Assembly (NCBI RefSeq): GCF_012935325.2
Contig: NZ_JABBYG020000007.1
Span: forward strand, 310,001 to 374,000
Direction of reading: 5' to 3'
Source of the DNA: Paenibacillus sp. PL91
GTDB lineage: Bacteria; Bacillota; Bacilli; Paenibacillales; Paenibacillaceae
Length of the DNA stretch: 64,000 nt
Shown here: piece after piece, positions 33,544 through 43,022 of the stretch
Numbering within the stretch: position 1 is the first letter of the stretch
Layout of the letters: each line of letters starts with the position of its first letter
The notes under the pieces: model-generated
Told to the model about the DNA's origin: nothing
The model's input: the letters and a program-made list of their open reading frames with translations, nothing else
Database searches by the model: none
Made by a program: the position numbers and the translations under genes

Positions 33544-36051
33544 ATGCTCGGACTAGTGAAAAAGATATTTGGTGACCATAACGAGCGCGAGGTAAAACGG
33601 CTCCAACGGACGGTAGATGAAGTAAATGCAATAGAGTCGAAATTTACAGCTTTATCCGATGAAGCGCTGCGCGCGAAAACTGAGGAATTCAGAGCAAAAA
33701 TTGAAAAGGGAGCAACACTGGATGAAATTCTTCCTGAAGCTTTTGCAACGGTAAGAGAAGCATCCAAGCGTACGCTTGGCATGCGTCATTTTGACGTGCA
33801 GCTTCTCGGCGGTATGGTGCTTCATGAAGGCAAGATCGCGGAGATGAGAACGGGTGAAGGTAAGACGCTCGTTGCGACGCTTCCGGTTTATTTGAACGCT
33901 TTGCTAGGCAAAGGCGTACATGTTATTACGGTCAATAACTACCTGGCACAGCGTGATAGCGAGCTGATGGGTCAGCTTTACGGCTTCCTAGGCATGACTG
34001 TTGGCTGTAACCTGCACGGCTTGTCGCATGACGAGAAGCAAGCAGCTTACGCTTGCGATATTACGTATGGTACAAATAATGAATTCGGCTTTGATTATTT
34101 GCGTGACAATATGGTGCTCTACAAGGAACAAATGGTACAGCGCCCGCTTTATTTTGCAATCATCGATGAGGTGGATTCGATTCTGGTCGATGAAGCGCGG
34201 ACGCCGCTTATTATTTCTGGACAAGCCGCAAAATCGACTGAGCTTTATTTTGCAGCAGACCGCTTTATTAGCCGTTTGAAGCCTGAAGAGGATTTCACGA
34301 TAGATATTAAGCTGCGCAGTGTTATGCTGACGGAGTCAGGCGTTGAGAAGACGGAGAAGGCTTTTCAGATCGAGAATCTATTCGATCATGCGAATGTCAC
34401 GCTTAACCACCATATTCAGCAAGCGCTGAAAGCTAACTTCATTATGAAGCGCGATGTGGATTATGTCGTTGAGGAAGACGAGGTTGTTATCGTCGATGAA
34501 TTCACAGGTCGTCTCATGTCGGGACGCCGTTATAGCGACGGCTTGCACCAAGCGATTGAAGCGAAGGAGCAGCTTGAGGTTCAGAACGAGAGCATGACTC
34601 TTGCGACGATTACGTTCCAGAACTATTTCCGTATGTATCGCAAGCTTGCAGGTATGACGGGTACGGCGAAGACGGAGGAAGAAGAGTTCAAGCGTATTTA
34701 CGGGCTTGATGTTATTCAAGTGCCGACAAACCGTTCGATGATCCGTAAAGATATTGCAGATGTTGTCTACAAATCCGAATTGGGTAAGTTTAAAGCGGTC
34801 GTTGAAGAAATCGTTGAACGCCATAGCAAAAACCAACCGGTGCTCGTCGGTACGATTTCCATCGAGAACTCCGAGAAGCTATCGGAAATGCTTAAACGCA
34901 GAGGCGTGACGCACAAGGTGCTCAACGCGAAGTTCCATGCGGAGGAAGCGGAAATTATTTCTCGCGCGGGCCAAGCGGGCTCTGTGACGATTGCAACGAA
35001 TATGGCTGGTCGTGGTACGGATATTTTGCTGGGCGATTCGGTTGCTGATCTTGGCGGCCTGCATATTATTGGTACGGAGCGTCATGAAAGCCGTCGTATC
35101 GATAATCAGCTGCGCGGTCGTGCTGGTCGTCAAGGCGATCCAGGCTCCTCACAGTTTTATTTGTCGCTAGAGGATGAGCTGATGCGCCGCTTCGGTTCTG
35201 AAAATATTATGGGTATGATGGATAAGCTAGGACTTGACGAGGATCAGCCGATCGAGAGTCGGATGATTTCAAGAGCGATTGAATCGGCTCAGAAGCGTGT
35301 TGAGGGAAACAACTTCGACATTCGGAAAGTCGTTTTGCAATATGATGATGTAATGAACCAGCAGCGTGAAGTGATTTATAAGCAGCGCCGCGATATTTTG
35401 GGCTCTGAGAATATTCGCCAGGAAGTTATGGATATGATCAAGCCGGTTATTGAGCGTATCGTTGAAGCGCACTGCTCGGAGGATATTCCGGAAGAGTGGG
35501 ATCTTCAAGCGGTCGTTGATTACGCGCACGCAACCTTCCTGCAAGAAGGCTCCTTGTCCAAAGAAGAAATTTGGGGCAAAGAGAAAGAAGAGATCATCGA
35601 CTATATTTACGAAGAGGTCGTTGCTTCTTACGATGAGCGCGAGGAAGAGCTTGGAGCAGATACGATGCGCGAGTTCGAGAAGGTTGTTGTGCTTCGTGCG
35701 GTAGACAGCAAGTGGATGGACCACATCGATGCGATGGATCAGCTGCGTCAAGGTATCCATTTGCGCGCATACGGCGGTACAGATCCGCTTCGCGAATATC
35801 AATTTGAAGGCTTCGAGATGTTCAAGGAAATGATCGAGAGCATTCAAGAGGAAGTTGCGCGGTATATTATGAAGGCGCGCGTGGAGAGCAACCTGGAGCG
35901 TCAAGAGGTAGCTCAAGGCCAAACGACGACAACAAGCGGCGGCGGAGAAGCGGTTGAGAAGCGTCCGGCTAAGCGCGAGGAGCGCGTTGGCCGCAATGAT
36001 GCATGCCCGTGCGGCAGCGGCAAAAAGTATAAGCAATGCCACGGCAAGTAA
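33544..36051 (+). CDS. secA: Preprotein translocase ATPase SecA
   Basis: SecA powers Sec-dependent export at the membrane. The 835-residue protein has MRTGEGKTLVATLPVYLNAL (Walker A), IIDEVDSILVDEARTPLIIS (DEAD motif), GTDILLGDSVADLGGLHI and GRAGRQGDPGSSQFYLSLED as helicase motifs. The extreme C-terminus is the zinc-binding SEC-C motif CPCGSGKKYKQCHGK. ATG 33544 follows GAAAGGGG. It is followed after 68 nt by prfB, the common secA-prfB pair. Confidence 0.97.
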   Translation: MLGLVKKIFGDHNEREVKRLQRTVDEVNAIESKFTALSDEALRAKTEEFRAKIEKGATLDEILPEAFATVREASKRTLGMRHFDVQLLGGMVLHEGKIAEMRTGEGKTLVATLPVYLNALLGKGVHVITVNNYLAQRDSELMGQLYGFLGMTVGCNLHGLSHDEKQAAYACDITYGTNNEFGFDYLRDNMVLYKEQMVQRPLYFAIIDEVDSILVDEARTPLIISGQAAKSTELYFAADRFISRLKPEEDFTIDIKLRSVMLTESGVEKTEKAFQIENLFDHANVTLNHHIQQALKANFIMKRDVDYVVEEDEVVIVDEFTGRLMSGRRYSDGLHQAIEAKEQLEVQNESMTLATITFQNYFRMYRKLAGMTGTAKTEEEEFKRIYGLDVIQVPTNRSMIRKDIADVVYKSELGKFKAVVEEIVERHSKNQPVLVGTISIENSEKLSEMLKRRGVTHKVLNAKFHAEEAEIISRAGQAGSVTIATNMAGRGTDILLGDSVADLGGLHIIGTERHESRRIDNQLRGRAGRQGDPGSSQFYLSLEDELMRRFGSENIMGMMDKLGLDEDQPIESRMISRAIESAQKRVEGNNFDIRKVVLQYDDVMNQQREVIYKQRRDILGSENIRQEVMDMIKPVIERIVEAHCSEDIPEEWDLQAVVDYAHATFLQEGSLSKEEIWGKEKEEIIDYIYEEVVASYDEREEELGADTMREFEKVVVLRAVDSKWMDHIDAMDQLRQGIHLRAYGGTDPLREYQFEGFEMFKEMIESIQEEVARYIMKARVESNLERQEVAQGQTTTTSGGGEAVEKRPAKREERVGRNDACPCGSGKKYKQCHGK

Positions 36052-36119
36052 GGAACGGCGTTAGTCGCCGCAGCATACGGTAAGGCATTGAAGAAATATT
36101 TTGAGGTGAAGCTGAAGCT

Positions 36120-37227
36120 ATGATAGACATAACGGTTAAACAAGACCTGCGTGAAATGGCCAAGCGGCTCCAAGAGCTCAGGGGGTCTCTTTGACTTAGA
36201 TCTTAAGCAGGAGATTATTGCGAATTTCGAAGAAAAGATGACGCTGCCTGATTTTTGGGATGACAATGAAAAAGCGCAAAGCGTTATTTCAGAACTCAAT
36301 GCGGTGAAGTCGGTCGTCGATCATTACGATGGACTGAATAACGAGCAGGAAGAGCTTCAGATGATGCTGGAGCTGGCGGAAGACGAGAGCGACGAGTCGC
36401 TTGCAGCGGACGTCGTAAGCGGCGTAGCGAAGCTGATGCGGAAGGTGAGCGATTTTGAGCTGCAACTGCTCCTTAATCAGCCTTACGATAAGCTGAACGC
36501 CATTCTCGAGCTTCATCCTGGTGCCGGCGGCACCGAGTCGCAGGACTGGGGCCTCATGCTGTACAGGATGTATACGCGCTGGGCGGAGAAGAGCGGCTTC
36601 AAGGTGGAGCTGCTTGATTACTTGCCTGGCGATGAGGCGGGCATAAAGAGTGTGACTATTTTGGTCAAAGGCTTTAATGCTTACGGCTACTTGAAAGCGG
36701 AGAAGGGCGTGCACCGGCTTGTTCGTATTTCACCGTTCGATTCGGCGGGCCGTCGCCATACGTCGTTTGCTTCCTGTGACGTTGTTCCGGAAATCGACGA
36801 TAGTATCGAGATAGAGATTCGCACCGAGGATTTGAAGGTGGATACGTACCGGGCGAGCGGAGCGGGCGGACAGCACGTCAACAAGACGGAGTCAGCTATC
36901 CGGATTACGCACATTCCATCGGGAATCGTAGTCGCTTGCCAGCAGGAGCGTTCGCAAATCCAGAACCGGGAAAAGGCAATGAAGATGCTTCGTTCCAAGC
37001 TGTATGAGAGGAAGATCGAGGAGCAGATCAAGCACTTGGCGGAAATTCGCGGCGAGCAATCGGAGATTGCTTGGGGCAGCCAGATTCGTTCCTACGTATT
37101 CCATCCTTACAGCATGGTGAAGGATCACCGCACATCGGTGGAGACCGGAAATGTCGGCGCGGTTATGGATGGCGACATCGATGCATTTATCGATGGATAT
37201 TTGCGTCACCAGATTCGCCATGATTAA
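36120..37227 (+). CDS. prfB: Peptide chain release factor 2 (programmed +1 frameshift)
   Basis: RF2 ends translation at UGA and UAA. The coding sequence starts at ATG 36120 (GAGGTGA upstream), runs 24 codons in frame 0 to an in-frame TGA at 36192-36194, and continues in the +1 frame from GAC at 36193 to 37227, giving about 368 residues. The main frame holds the SPF stop-codon-recognition tripeptide (RISPFDSAGRR) and the GGQ motif (ASGAGGQHVNKTES) that triggers peptide release. Without the frameshift the first 24 residues would be lost. It lies between secA and a terminator. Confidence 0.97.
36180..36195 (+). promoter_or_regulatory. Programmed +1 frameshift site of prfB
   Basis: AGGGGG (36180-36185) acts as internal Shine-Dalgarno, followed after 3 nt by CTT-TGA-C. 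This is the canonical RF2 autoregulatory site: low RF2 lets the ribosome slip from CTT to TTT and read GAC. Confidence 0.95.
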
Positions 37228-37241
37228 TCTATAGAAATAGG

Positions 37242-37282
37242 GAAGAGTTCCAACACGGCTAGCTTGTGGAGCTCTTCTTTTT
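37242..37282 (+). terminator. Intrinsic terminator of prfB
   Basis: GAAGAGTTCC pairs with GGAGCTCTTC, then TTTTT. The next gene's ribosome site starts just after. Confidence 0.75.
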
Positions 37283-37313
37283 GCGAAAATCAGCTTGCAA
37301 GGAGATTGAAGGC

Positions 37314-38219
37314 ATGAGTGAAGGCACGGTCAGTGAGGGCGCGATGAAACGGAGAAAAGGTGGACGAAGCTTAAGTCCGCGGGCACAGTCGGTATGGAGC
37401 ATTGTCCAGCTTCTGATCGGCTCGGTTATTGTGGCGATCAGCTTCAATATGTTCATGGTGCCGAGTGGAATTGCTTCGGGCGGAGTATCCGGTGTATCTA
37501 TCCTCGTACAAAGATTAACGGGCATTACGCCGGCGCTAACGCAATGGGCAATCAATATTCCGCTGTTTATCGCTGGCTTATGGCTGCTCGGTAAACGGTT
37601 TGCGGTAAAAACAGCGCTCGGCTCGGTCATCCTGCCGTTGTTTGTGCTCCTGACGGACGGTTGGCCCTCGCCAACCGATAATCCGCTTCTGGCGGCTATA
37701 TACGGCGGTATCGGAGTCGGGCTTGGACTTGGCCTTGTGTTCCGTGGTGGTGCGTCTACCGGCGGGCTGGATTTGGCAGCTCAAATCCTGCATCGCTATA
37801 CCGGACTTCCGCTAAGCCTTGCGATTGTTTGCTTTGACGGATGTGTTATCGCGGCAGCAGGTATCATTATATCCCCCGAGGTAGCGCTGTACGCGCTCAT
37901 TGGGTTGTTTGTAACGAGCAAGACGATTGATTTTGTGCAAAGCGGTCTTCAGCTGTCTAAAGTGGCCTTTATTATAAGCGATCAATCAGAGGCTGTCGCC
38001 GAATCGATATTGAATGATTTGGATCGGGGCTTGACGCGGCTCGACGGCCACGGCGGCTATACGGGGGCAGGGCGTACGGTGCTTATGGTCGTCGTTGGGC
38101 AAAATGAGGTGCCGAAGCTGAAGCAGCTCGTGCGGGCGATTGATCCCGGCGCTTTTGTTATTATCAGCAATACGGCAGAGGTGCTCGGGCAAGGGTTTAA
38201 GCTGGAGAGCAATGGATGA
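37314..38219 (+). CDS. YitT-family membrane protein (DUF161 + DUF2179)
   Basis: The 301-residue protein has about five membrane helices (VQLLIGSVIVAISFNMFMV, QWAINIPLFIAGLWLLG, LGSVILPLFVLLTDG, GGIGVGLGLGLVFRGG, LSLAIVCFDGCVIAAAGII) with the YitT signature SGGVSGVSILVQRLTG. A cytosolic DUF2179 domain follows (SKVAFIISDQSEAVAESI ... GRTVLMVVVGQNEVPKL). Transport function has been suggested for the family, but none is proven. ATG 37314 has AAGGAG 9 nt upstream; an in-frame GTG at 37266 falls in the prfB terminator. It is followed by a terminator. Confidence 0.88.
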   Translation: MSEGTVSEGAMKRRKGGRSLSPRAQSVWSIVQLLIGSVIVAISFNMFMVPSGIASGGVSGVSILVQRLTGITPALTQWAINIPLFIAGLWLLGKRFAVKTALGSVILPLFVLLTDGWPSPTDNPLLAAIYGGIGVGLGLGLVFRGGASTGGLDLAAQILHRYTGLPLSLAIVCFDGCVIAAAGIIISPEVALYALIGLFVTSKTIDFVQSGLQLSKVAFIISDQSEAVAESILNDLDRGLTRLDGHGGYTGAGRTVLMVVVGQNEVPKLKQLVRAIDPGAFVIISNTAEVLGQGFKLESNG

Positions 38220-38240
38220 TGCCCCATCACCGCTGATCGC

Positions 38241-38292
38241 ATAAGAGTCTATGAACAGCTGATACAGCAGGTTCATAAACTCTTATTTTTTT
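38241..38292 (+). terminator. Intrinsic terminator after the yitT-family gene
   Basis: ATAAGAGT-TATGAAC pairs with GTTCATA-ACTCTTAT, then seven T residues. Confidence 0.9.
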
Positions 38293-38374
38293 ACATAAAG
38301 CACGATAAGTTGAACAGCATTCCGCCTCTTGGAACTGGGCATTTTTGTTCATATAATCGCTTCAATTGTTCGTT

Positions 38375-38406
38375 GTATTATTATGAATTCGAATGTATAA
38401 TAATAC
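38375..38406 (+). promoter_or_regulatory. Candidate ARG-box operator upstream of argC
   Basis: A perfect 10-bp inverted repeat GTATTATTAT / ATAATAATAC (38375-38384, 38397-38406) contains two overlapping ARG-box-like 18-mers. TATGAATTCGAATGTATA keeps TGAAT in its left half, and AATGTATAATAATACGAA has TGTAT with ATACG. ArgR/AhrC binds such A/T-rich dyads in other bacteria. The site lies just upstream of a possible promoter of the arginine operon. Binding is inferred. Confidence 0.5.
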
Positions 38407-38421
38407 GAAACAATGTGCGTA

Positions 38422-38450
38422 TTTCCATCAACTGCCGAATGTTGTACAAT
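38422..38450 (+). promoter_or_regulatory. Possible sigma-A promoter of the arginine operon
   Basis: TTTCCA (38422-38427), 17-nt spacer, TACAAT (38445-38450). Confidence 0.45.
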
Positions 38451-38473
38451 TATTAGTTGAGGAAGAAGACAAC

Positions 38474-38560
38474 CTTTCCGCATGCGGAAAGAGCAATAGA
38501 TAAAGCTGCAGCATGCTTGTCCGAGCATGGCGAAAGCCGTGTGCGGCATCTAGTTTCGGG
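38474..38560 (+). other. Structured leader of argC
   Basis: The leader contains a perfect 18-bp palindrome CTTTCCGCATGCGGAAAG (38474-38491) and a second GC-rich stem-loop cluster around GCATGCT / AGCATGG and GGC-GAAA-GCC. It does not match a T-box (no AGGGTGG element) or any riboswitch I recognise. No T tract follows, so it is not a plain terminator. Confidence 0.45.
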
Positions 38561-38571
38561 GAGAGATTAAT

Positions 38572-39621
38572 ATGAGCACAAAGGTGAAAATAGCGATTAT
38601 CGGTTCAACCGGCTACGGCGGTGTAGAGCTCATTCGACTGCTTGCATCCCATCCGCTGGCAGAGGTGACTTCAATCATCTCGTCCTCCAGCGCAGGTACG
38701 CCGATTACAGAGGGTTACCCGCATTTGACGAACATTCGTGAGGAGCTTCTCGACGATGTAGATCCTGTCGCGATCAAAGCGAAAGCGGATGTCGTATTTC
38801 TTGCAACACCTGCGGGAGTTGCTGCCAAGCTGGTTCCGTCCTTGCTTGAGGCGGGCTTGAAAATCATCGATTTGTCTGGAGACTTCCGCTTGAAATCGCC
38901 AGCGCTTTATGAACAGTGGTATAAGAAGCCGGCTGCGGATGAGGCATTTTTGAAGCAAGCGGTGTTTGGACTGGCGGAAATTTATAGGGACCAGGTGCTG
39001 GATGCTCCATTTATTTCGAATCCGGGCTGCTACCCGACTGCAACGCTGCTTGGACTTATCCCTGCGGTTAATGAGGGCTGGATCGATCCGGCTACCATTA
39101 TTATCGATGCCAAATCGGGTGTTTCAGGTGCAGGACGCGGCGCATCGCTGGGCACTCATTATTCAGAGCTTAATGAAAACTTGAAAGCTTATAAGCTTAA
39201 TCAGCATCAACATGTTCCAGAAATCGAAATGGTGCTGTCTGATGCGGCGGGCAAGCCGGTCGTAACGACGTTTACGACACATCTTGTACCGATGACGCGC
39301 GGCATTATGTCCACGATGTACGCAACCATTCAGGGCGAGCGGAGCACAAAGGATTTTATCGATCTATATCGTTCTTATTATGAAGGCCGCAGTTTTGTAC
39401 GTATCCGTCCGGAAGGACAATGGCCGACTACGAAGGAAGTATGGGGCTCCAACTACTGCGATATCGGCTTTGCGGTCGATGAGCGCACGGGTCGTGTAAC
39501 GATTGTATCGGTTATCGATAATCTGGTTAAAGGCGCAGCGGGTCAAGCGATTCAAAACTTGAACCTGATGATGGGCTGGGACGAGACGTTTGGTCTGCAA
39601 TTTGTTCCCGTTTATCCGTAA
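38572..39621 (+). CDS. argC: N-acetyl-gamma-glutamyl-phosphate reductase
   Basis: This NADPH-dependent enzyme catalyses the third step of arginine synthesis. The 349-residue protein has the Rossmann motif AIIGSTGYGGVELIRLL, the active-site cysteine in FISNPGCYPTATLLGL (near residue 150) and the conserved GVSGAGRGA loop. GGGGAGAG precedes the ATG. It is the first gene of a seven-gene operon. Confidence 0.96.
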   Translation: MSTKVKIAIIGSTGYGGVELIRLLASHPLAEVTSIISSSSAGTPITEGYPHLTNIREELLDDVDPVAIKAKADVVFLATPAGVAAKLVPSLLEAGLKIIDLSGDFRLKSPALYEQWYKKPAADEAFLKQAVFGLAEIYRDQVLDAPFISNPGCYPTATLLGLIPAVNEGWIDPATIIIDAKSGVSGAGRGASLGTHYSELNENLKAYKLNQHQHVPEIEMVLSDAAGKPVVTTFTTHLVPMTRGIMSTMYATIQGERSTKDFIDLYRSYYEGRSFVRIRPEGQWPTTKEVWGSNYCDIGFAVDERTGRVTIVSVIDNLVKGAAGQAIQNLNLMMGWDETFGLQFVPVYP

Positions 39622-39687
39622 ATAACGAAACATATCTTTTGAAATCATCATCCATACTCATACAGGTGAAGGAGATACGATTTTACG

Positions 39688-40929
39688 ATGGGACAGGATC
39701 AAACAGCAGCCTTGTTCTCGGTCGTCGCAGACGGCTCGATAACAACGCCCCAAGGCTTTAAAGCAGGTGGATTGCACTGCGGTCTTAAAAAAACGACGCG
39801 CCATGATTTAGGCGCAATCGTATGCGAGGTTCCAGCGACGGCAGCAGGCGTATATACGACTAACGTGTTTCAGGCTGCGCCGCTTCAAGTGACGCGAGAG
39901 AGCATCGGTTCGGGCGGCTTGCTGCGCGCTGTGCTCGTAAACAGCGGCAACGCGAATGCCTGCACAGGCAAGCAAGGCGAAGCGGACGCATACGAAATGC
40001 GCGCTAGATTCGCAGAGTCGATCGGCGTATCTGCGGATCACGTTGCGGTTGCATCGACTGGCGTTATCGGCGAGCTGCTTAAAATGGATAAAGTACGCGA
40101 AGGCATCGACGGCCTTCCGGCTAAGCTGGACGGAAATCGCGCTGGCGCGGACGACTTCTGCCAAGCGATACTGACGACGGATTTGGTGCAAAAGATGGTA
40201 TGCGTCGAGCTGGAGCTGGACGGCAAAACCGTGTATGTGGCAGGTGCGGCTAAGGGCTCCGGCATGATTCACCCGAATATGGCCACGATGCTTGGATTCG
40301 TTACGACGGATGCGGCAATCGGCAGTGAGGCGCTTCAGCAATTGCTGCGCCAATCGACGGATTTGACGTTTAATATGATTACAGTTGACGGCGATACGAG
40401 TACGAATGACATGCTTGTAGCTATGGCGAGCGGTCTTGCTGGCAATTCCGAGCTGACAGAAGCACACGCAGGCTGGGCAGCATTTGCGGCAGCGATCCGT
40501 CATGTATGCGAGGTGCTGGCGAAGGCGATCGCCCGCGATGGCGAAGGCGCGACGAAGCTGGTTGAGGTACAGGTGAATGGCGCGGTGAGCGATGATTCGG
40601 CACAAGCGATTGCGAAGACGGTTATCGGATCGTCGCTCGTGAAGTCAGCTGTGTTCGGCGCGGACGCGAATTGGGGCCGTATTATCGCGGCGGTGGGCCG
40701 TGCAGGCCAGCCGGTTAACCCGGAGACGGTTGATATCCGTCTAGGTGATATTTTGACATTGGAGAAATCTCGTCCTGTCGCGTTCGACGAAGAGATTGCC
40801 TTGGAATATTTGAAGGGCGATACGGTAGTGATTCGCGTGGATCTACATAATGGCGAAGGTACAGCAACGGCATGGGGCTGCGATTTGACCTATGATTATG
40901 TGCGCATTAATGCGGCATATCGGACTTAG
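39688..40929 (+). CDS. argJ: Bifunctional ornithine acetyltransferase / N-acetylglutamate synthase
   Basis: ArgJ recycles the acetyl group from N-acetylornithine to glutamate, and can start the pathway with acetyl-CoA. The 413-residue precursor has the self-cleavage site in KGSGMIHPNMATMLGF, with Thr as the nucleophile of the beta chain, giving alpha and beta subunits of about equal size. GAAGGAG precedes ATG 39688. The presence of argJ explains why no argA or argE is found in the operon. Confidence 0.95.
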   Translation: MGQDQTAALFSVVADGSITTPQGFKAGGLHCGLKKTTRHDLGAIVCEVPATAAGVYTTNVFQAAPLQVTRESIGSGGLLRAVLVNSGNANACTGKQGEADAYEMRARFAESIGVSADHVAVASTGVIGELLKMDKVREGIDGLPAKLDGNRAGADDFCQAILTTDLVQKMVCVELELDGKTVYVAGAAKGSGMIHPNMATMLGFVTTDAAIGSEALQQLLRQSTDLTFNMITVDGDTSTNDMLVAMASGLAGNSELTEAHAGWAAFAAAIRHVCEVLAKAIARDGEGATKLVEVQVNGAVSDDSAQAIAKTVIGSSLVKSAVFGADANWGRIIAAVGRAGQPVNPETVDIRLGDILTLEKSRPVAFDEEIALEYLKGDTVVIRVDLHNGEGTATAWGCDLTYDYVRINAAYRT

Positions 40930-40960
40930 AGCAAAGAAGACGCTTGGAGGGTATGGAACA

Positions 40961-41767
40961 GTGACGGAGCAACGATTTGTAATGAAATGCGGAGGCAGCA
41001 CGCTGGCGGCGCTTCCGAGCAGTTTTTTTGATGAGCTGCGCGAGCTGCAGCAAGCGGGCGTTCTCCCGGTTATCGTGCATGGCGGCGGCCCTGCCATATC
41101 GGATACGCTCGGCAAGCTAGGGATCGAGACGGGCTTCGTGAATGGGCTGCGCATAACGAGTGAAGCGGTGCTTGATGTTGTTGAGATGGTGCTTGCTGGC
41201 CGGATCAATAAAGAAATCGTTCGAAAAATTCAGATCAACGGCGCAAAAACGCTTGGCCTATCCGGTGTAGACGGCATGCTCATACAGGCTCAGCCTGTTG
41301 CAAACGCGGCGGAGATCGGCTTCGTAGGCGATGTCACGGACGTAAATGCCAAGGTTATCGAAGGTGTGATGGGGCTGGGCTACATACCGGTCATTGCTCC
41401 AATCGGGATTGATAGCGCGGGCCAGCGCTACAATATTAATGCAGATACGGCGGCAGGCGCGGTTGCGTCCCATCTTGGGGTAGAGCAAATGATCGTCGTC
41501 ACGGACGTGCCGGGCATTTTGAAAACGGTGGATGGCCAGAAGCAGGTGCTCCCGGTTGTGACCGTAGCCGAAATCGAAGAGATGATAACGAGCGGTGAAA
41601 TTTACGGCGGCATGATTCCAAAAGTGCGTGCAGCCATTCAGTGTATACAGGGTCGCGTGCGCGAGGTCGTTATCGTAAGCGGCGAGGAGCCGGGCGTGCT
41701 GACGAGAGCTGTCCGCGAGGGCGGCGTAGGCACACGTATTGTTCAGACGAATGAAGGGCGGGTGTAA
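40961..41767 (+). CDS. argB: Acetylglutamate kinase
   Basis: The enzyme phosphorylates N-acetylglutamate, the second step and often the feedback-controlled one. The 268-residue amino-acid kinase fold shows KCGGSTL at the N-terminus, PVIVHGGGPAISDTL, NGLRITSEAVLDVVEM and the nucleotide loop IYGGMIPKV. GTG 40961 is selected because TTGGAGGG lies 9 nt upstream and the kinase fold starts there; the reading frame itself remains open further back into argJ. Confidence 0.94.
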   Translation: MTEQRFVMKCGGSTLAALPSSFFDELRELQQAGVLPVIVHGGGPAISDTLGKLGIETGFVNGLRITSEAVLDVVEMVLAGRINKEIVRKIQINGAKTLGLSGVDGMLIQAQPVANAAEIGFVGDVTDVNAKVIEGVMGLGYIPVIAPIGIDSAGQRYNINADTAAGAVASHLGVEQMIVVTDVPGILKTVDGQKQVLPVVTVAEIEEMITSGEIYGGMIPKVRAAIQCIQGRVREVVIVSGEEPGVLTRAVREGGVGTRIVQTNEGRV

Positions 41768-41773
41768 GGAAAG

Positions 41774-42976
41774 ATGAGCGAGACAAATACAGCAGCAGCT
41801 GTTGACCAGTCGTTGTTTCCAACCTATGCAAGATATCCGATGGCTTTGGTAAAGGGCGAAGGAAGCTGGCTGTGGGATGATAAAGGAAATAAATACCTCG
41901 ATTTTATGAGCGGCATTGCCGTTACGAATCTCGGGCATGCTCCTAAACAGATCAAAGCGGCGCTTATCAAGCAGCTGGATGAGCTGTGGCATGTCTCGAA
42001 CCTGTTCCATATCCCGAACCAAGCGGAAGCGGGCAAGCTCATCACGGATAATAGCTGTGCGGATGCTGTGTTCTTCTGTAACTCAGGCGCTGAGGCGAAC
42101 GAAGCGGCAATCAAGCTGGCACGCCGTTATAACCAGAAGGTGCTGAACAACGGCCGTTTTGAAATTATTACGTTCGAACAATCGTTCCATGGACGCACCC
42201 TTGCGACGCTTACGGCAACGGGCCAAGCAAAGGTGAAGGAAGGTTTTGCGCCGCTGCCTGAAGGGTTCAAAACGATTCCGCTTAACGATTTGGCTGCGCT
42301 TGAGGCAGCTGTTTCGGAACAGACCGCAGCGGTTATGCTGGAGATGGTACAGGCGGAGGGCGGCATTCATCCGGTTGACCCAGCCTACATGAAAGAGCTT
42401 GTCGCATTGTGCGAGAAGCAAGGCATCCTGCTTATTGTGGATGAGATTCAAACAGGCATGGGCCGTACAGGCAAGCTGTTCGCTTATGAGCATTACGGCA
42501 TTGAGCCGGATATTTTTACGATGGCAAAAGGTCTCGGCAGCGGGTTCCCGGTTGGCGCGATGGCAGCGAAGGAAAAGCTGCGCGAAGGCTTCACGGCAGG
42601 CAGCCATGGCTCGACGTTCGGCGGAACGCCGATTGCGACAGCAGTCGTCAAAGCGACGCTTGAGACGATCGTCGGCGAAGGCTTGTCCGAGCGCGCGGCG
42701 CAAAAAGGCGAGTATTTGATGGCGCAGCTTCGGGAAAAGCTGGCTGGCAATGCTTTTGTCCAGGAGGTTCGCGGTCTTGGCCTGCTTGTCGGCATTGAAT
42801 GCGCGGAGCCGATTGCAGATATTTTGAATCAGGCGCAGGAACGCGGATTGATTGCGATCTCAGCAGGCCCGAACGTTATCCGCCTATTGCCTAATTTACT
42901 CGTCACGGATGAAGAAATCGATACGGCTGTAGCGATCTTAGCAGATCTGCTGGAAGCGAAGCGGCCTGCCGTTTAA
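41774..42976 (+). CDS. argD: Acetylornithine aminotransferase
   Basis: The 400-residue class III PLP enzyme converts N-acetylglutamate semialdehyde to N-acetylornithine. Visible motifs are FMSGIAVTNLGHAP, FFCNSGAEANEAAIKLAR, LLIVDEIQTGMGRTGKLFA and the PLP lysine in FTMAKGLGSGFPVGAM. It lies 6 nt after argB. Confidence 0.95.
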   Translation: MSETNTAAAVDQSLFPTYARYPMALVKGEGSWLWDDKGNKYLDFMSGIAVTNLGHAPKQIKAALIKQLDELWHVSNLFHIPNQAEAGKLITDNSCADAVFFCNSGAEANEAAIKLARRYNQKVLNNGRFEIITFEQSFHGRTLATLTATGQAKVKEGFAPLPEGFKTIPLNDLAALEAAVSEQTAAVMLEMVQAEGGIHPVDPAYMKELVALCEKQGILLIVDEIQTGMGRTGKLFAYEHYGIEPDIFTMAKGLGSGFPVGAMAAKEKLREGFTAGSHGSTFGGTPIATAVVKATLETIVGEGLSERAAQKGEYLMAQLREKLAGNAFVQEVRGLGLLVGIECAEPIADILNQAQERGLIAISAGPNVIRLLPNLLVTDEEIDTAVAILADLLEAKRPAV

Positions 42977-43022
42977 CAACATAAGAAAGCAAATTGCTTG
43001 AACCTGAAGGAGGGCTTCACCA

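Noticed and set aside
35269..36042. Long antisense open frame opposite secA
   Set aside because: Codon-bias shadow of secA with no ribosome site and no recognisable domain. The same applies to long antisense frames opposite argJ (39808-40605), argD and argG.
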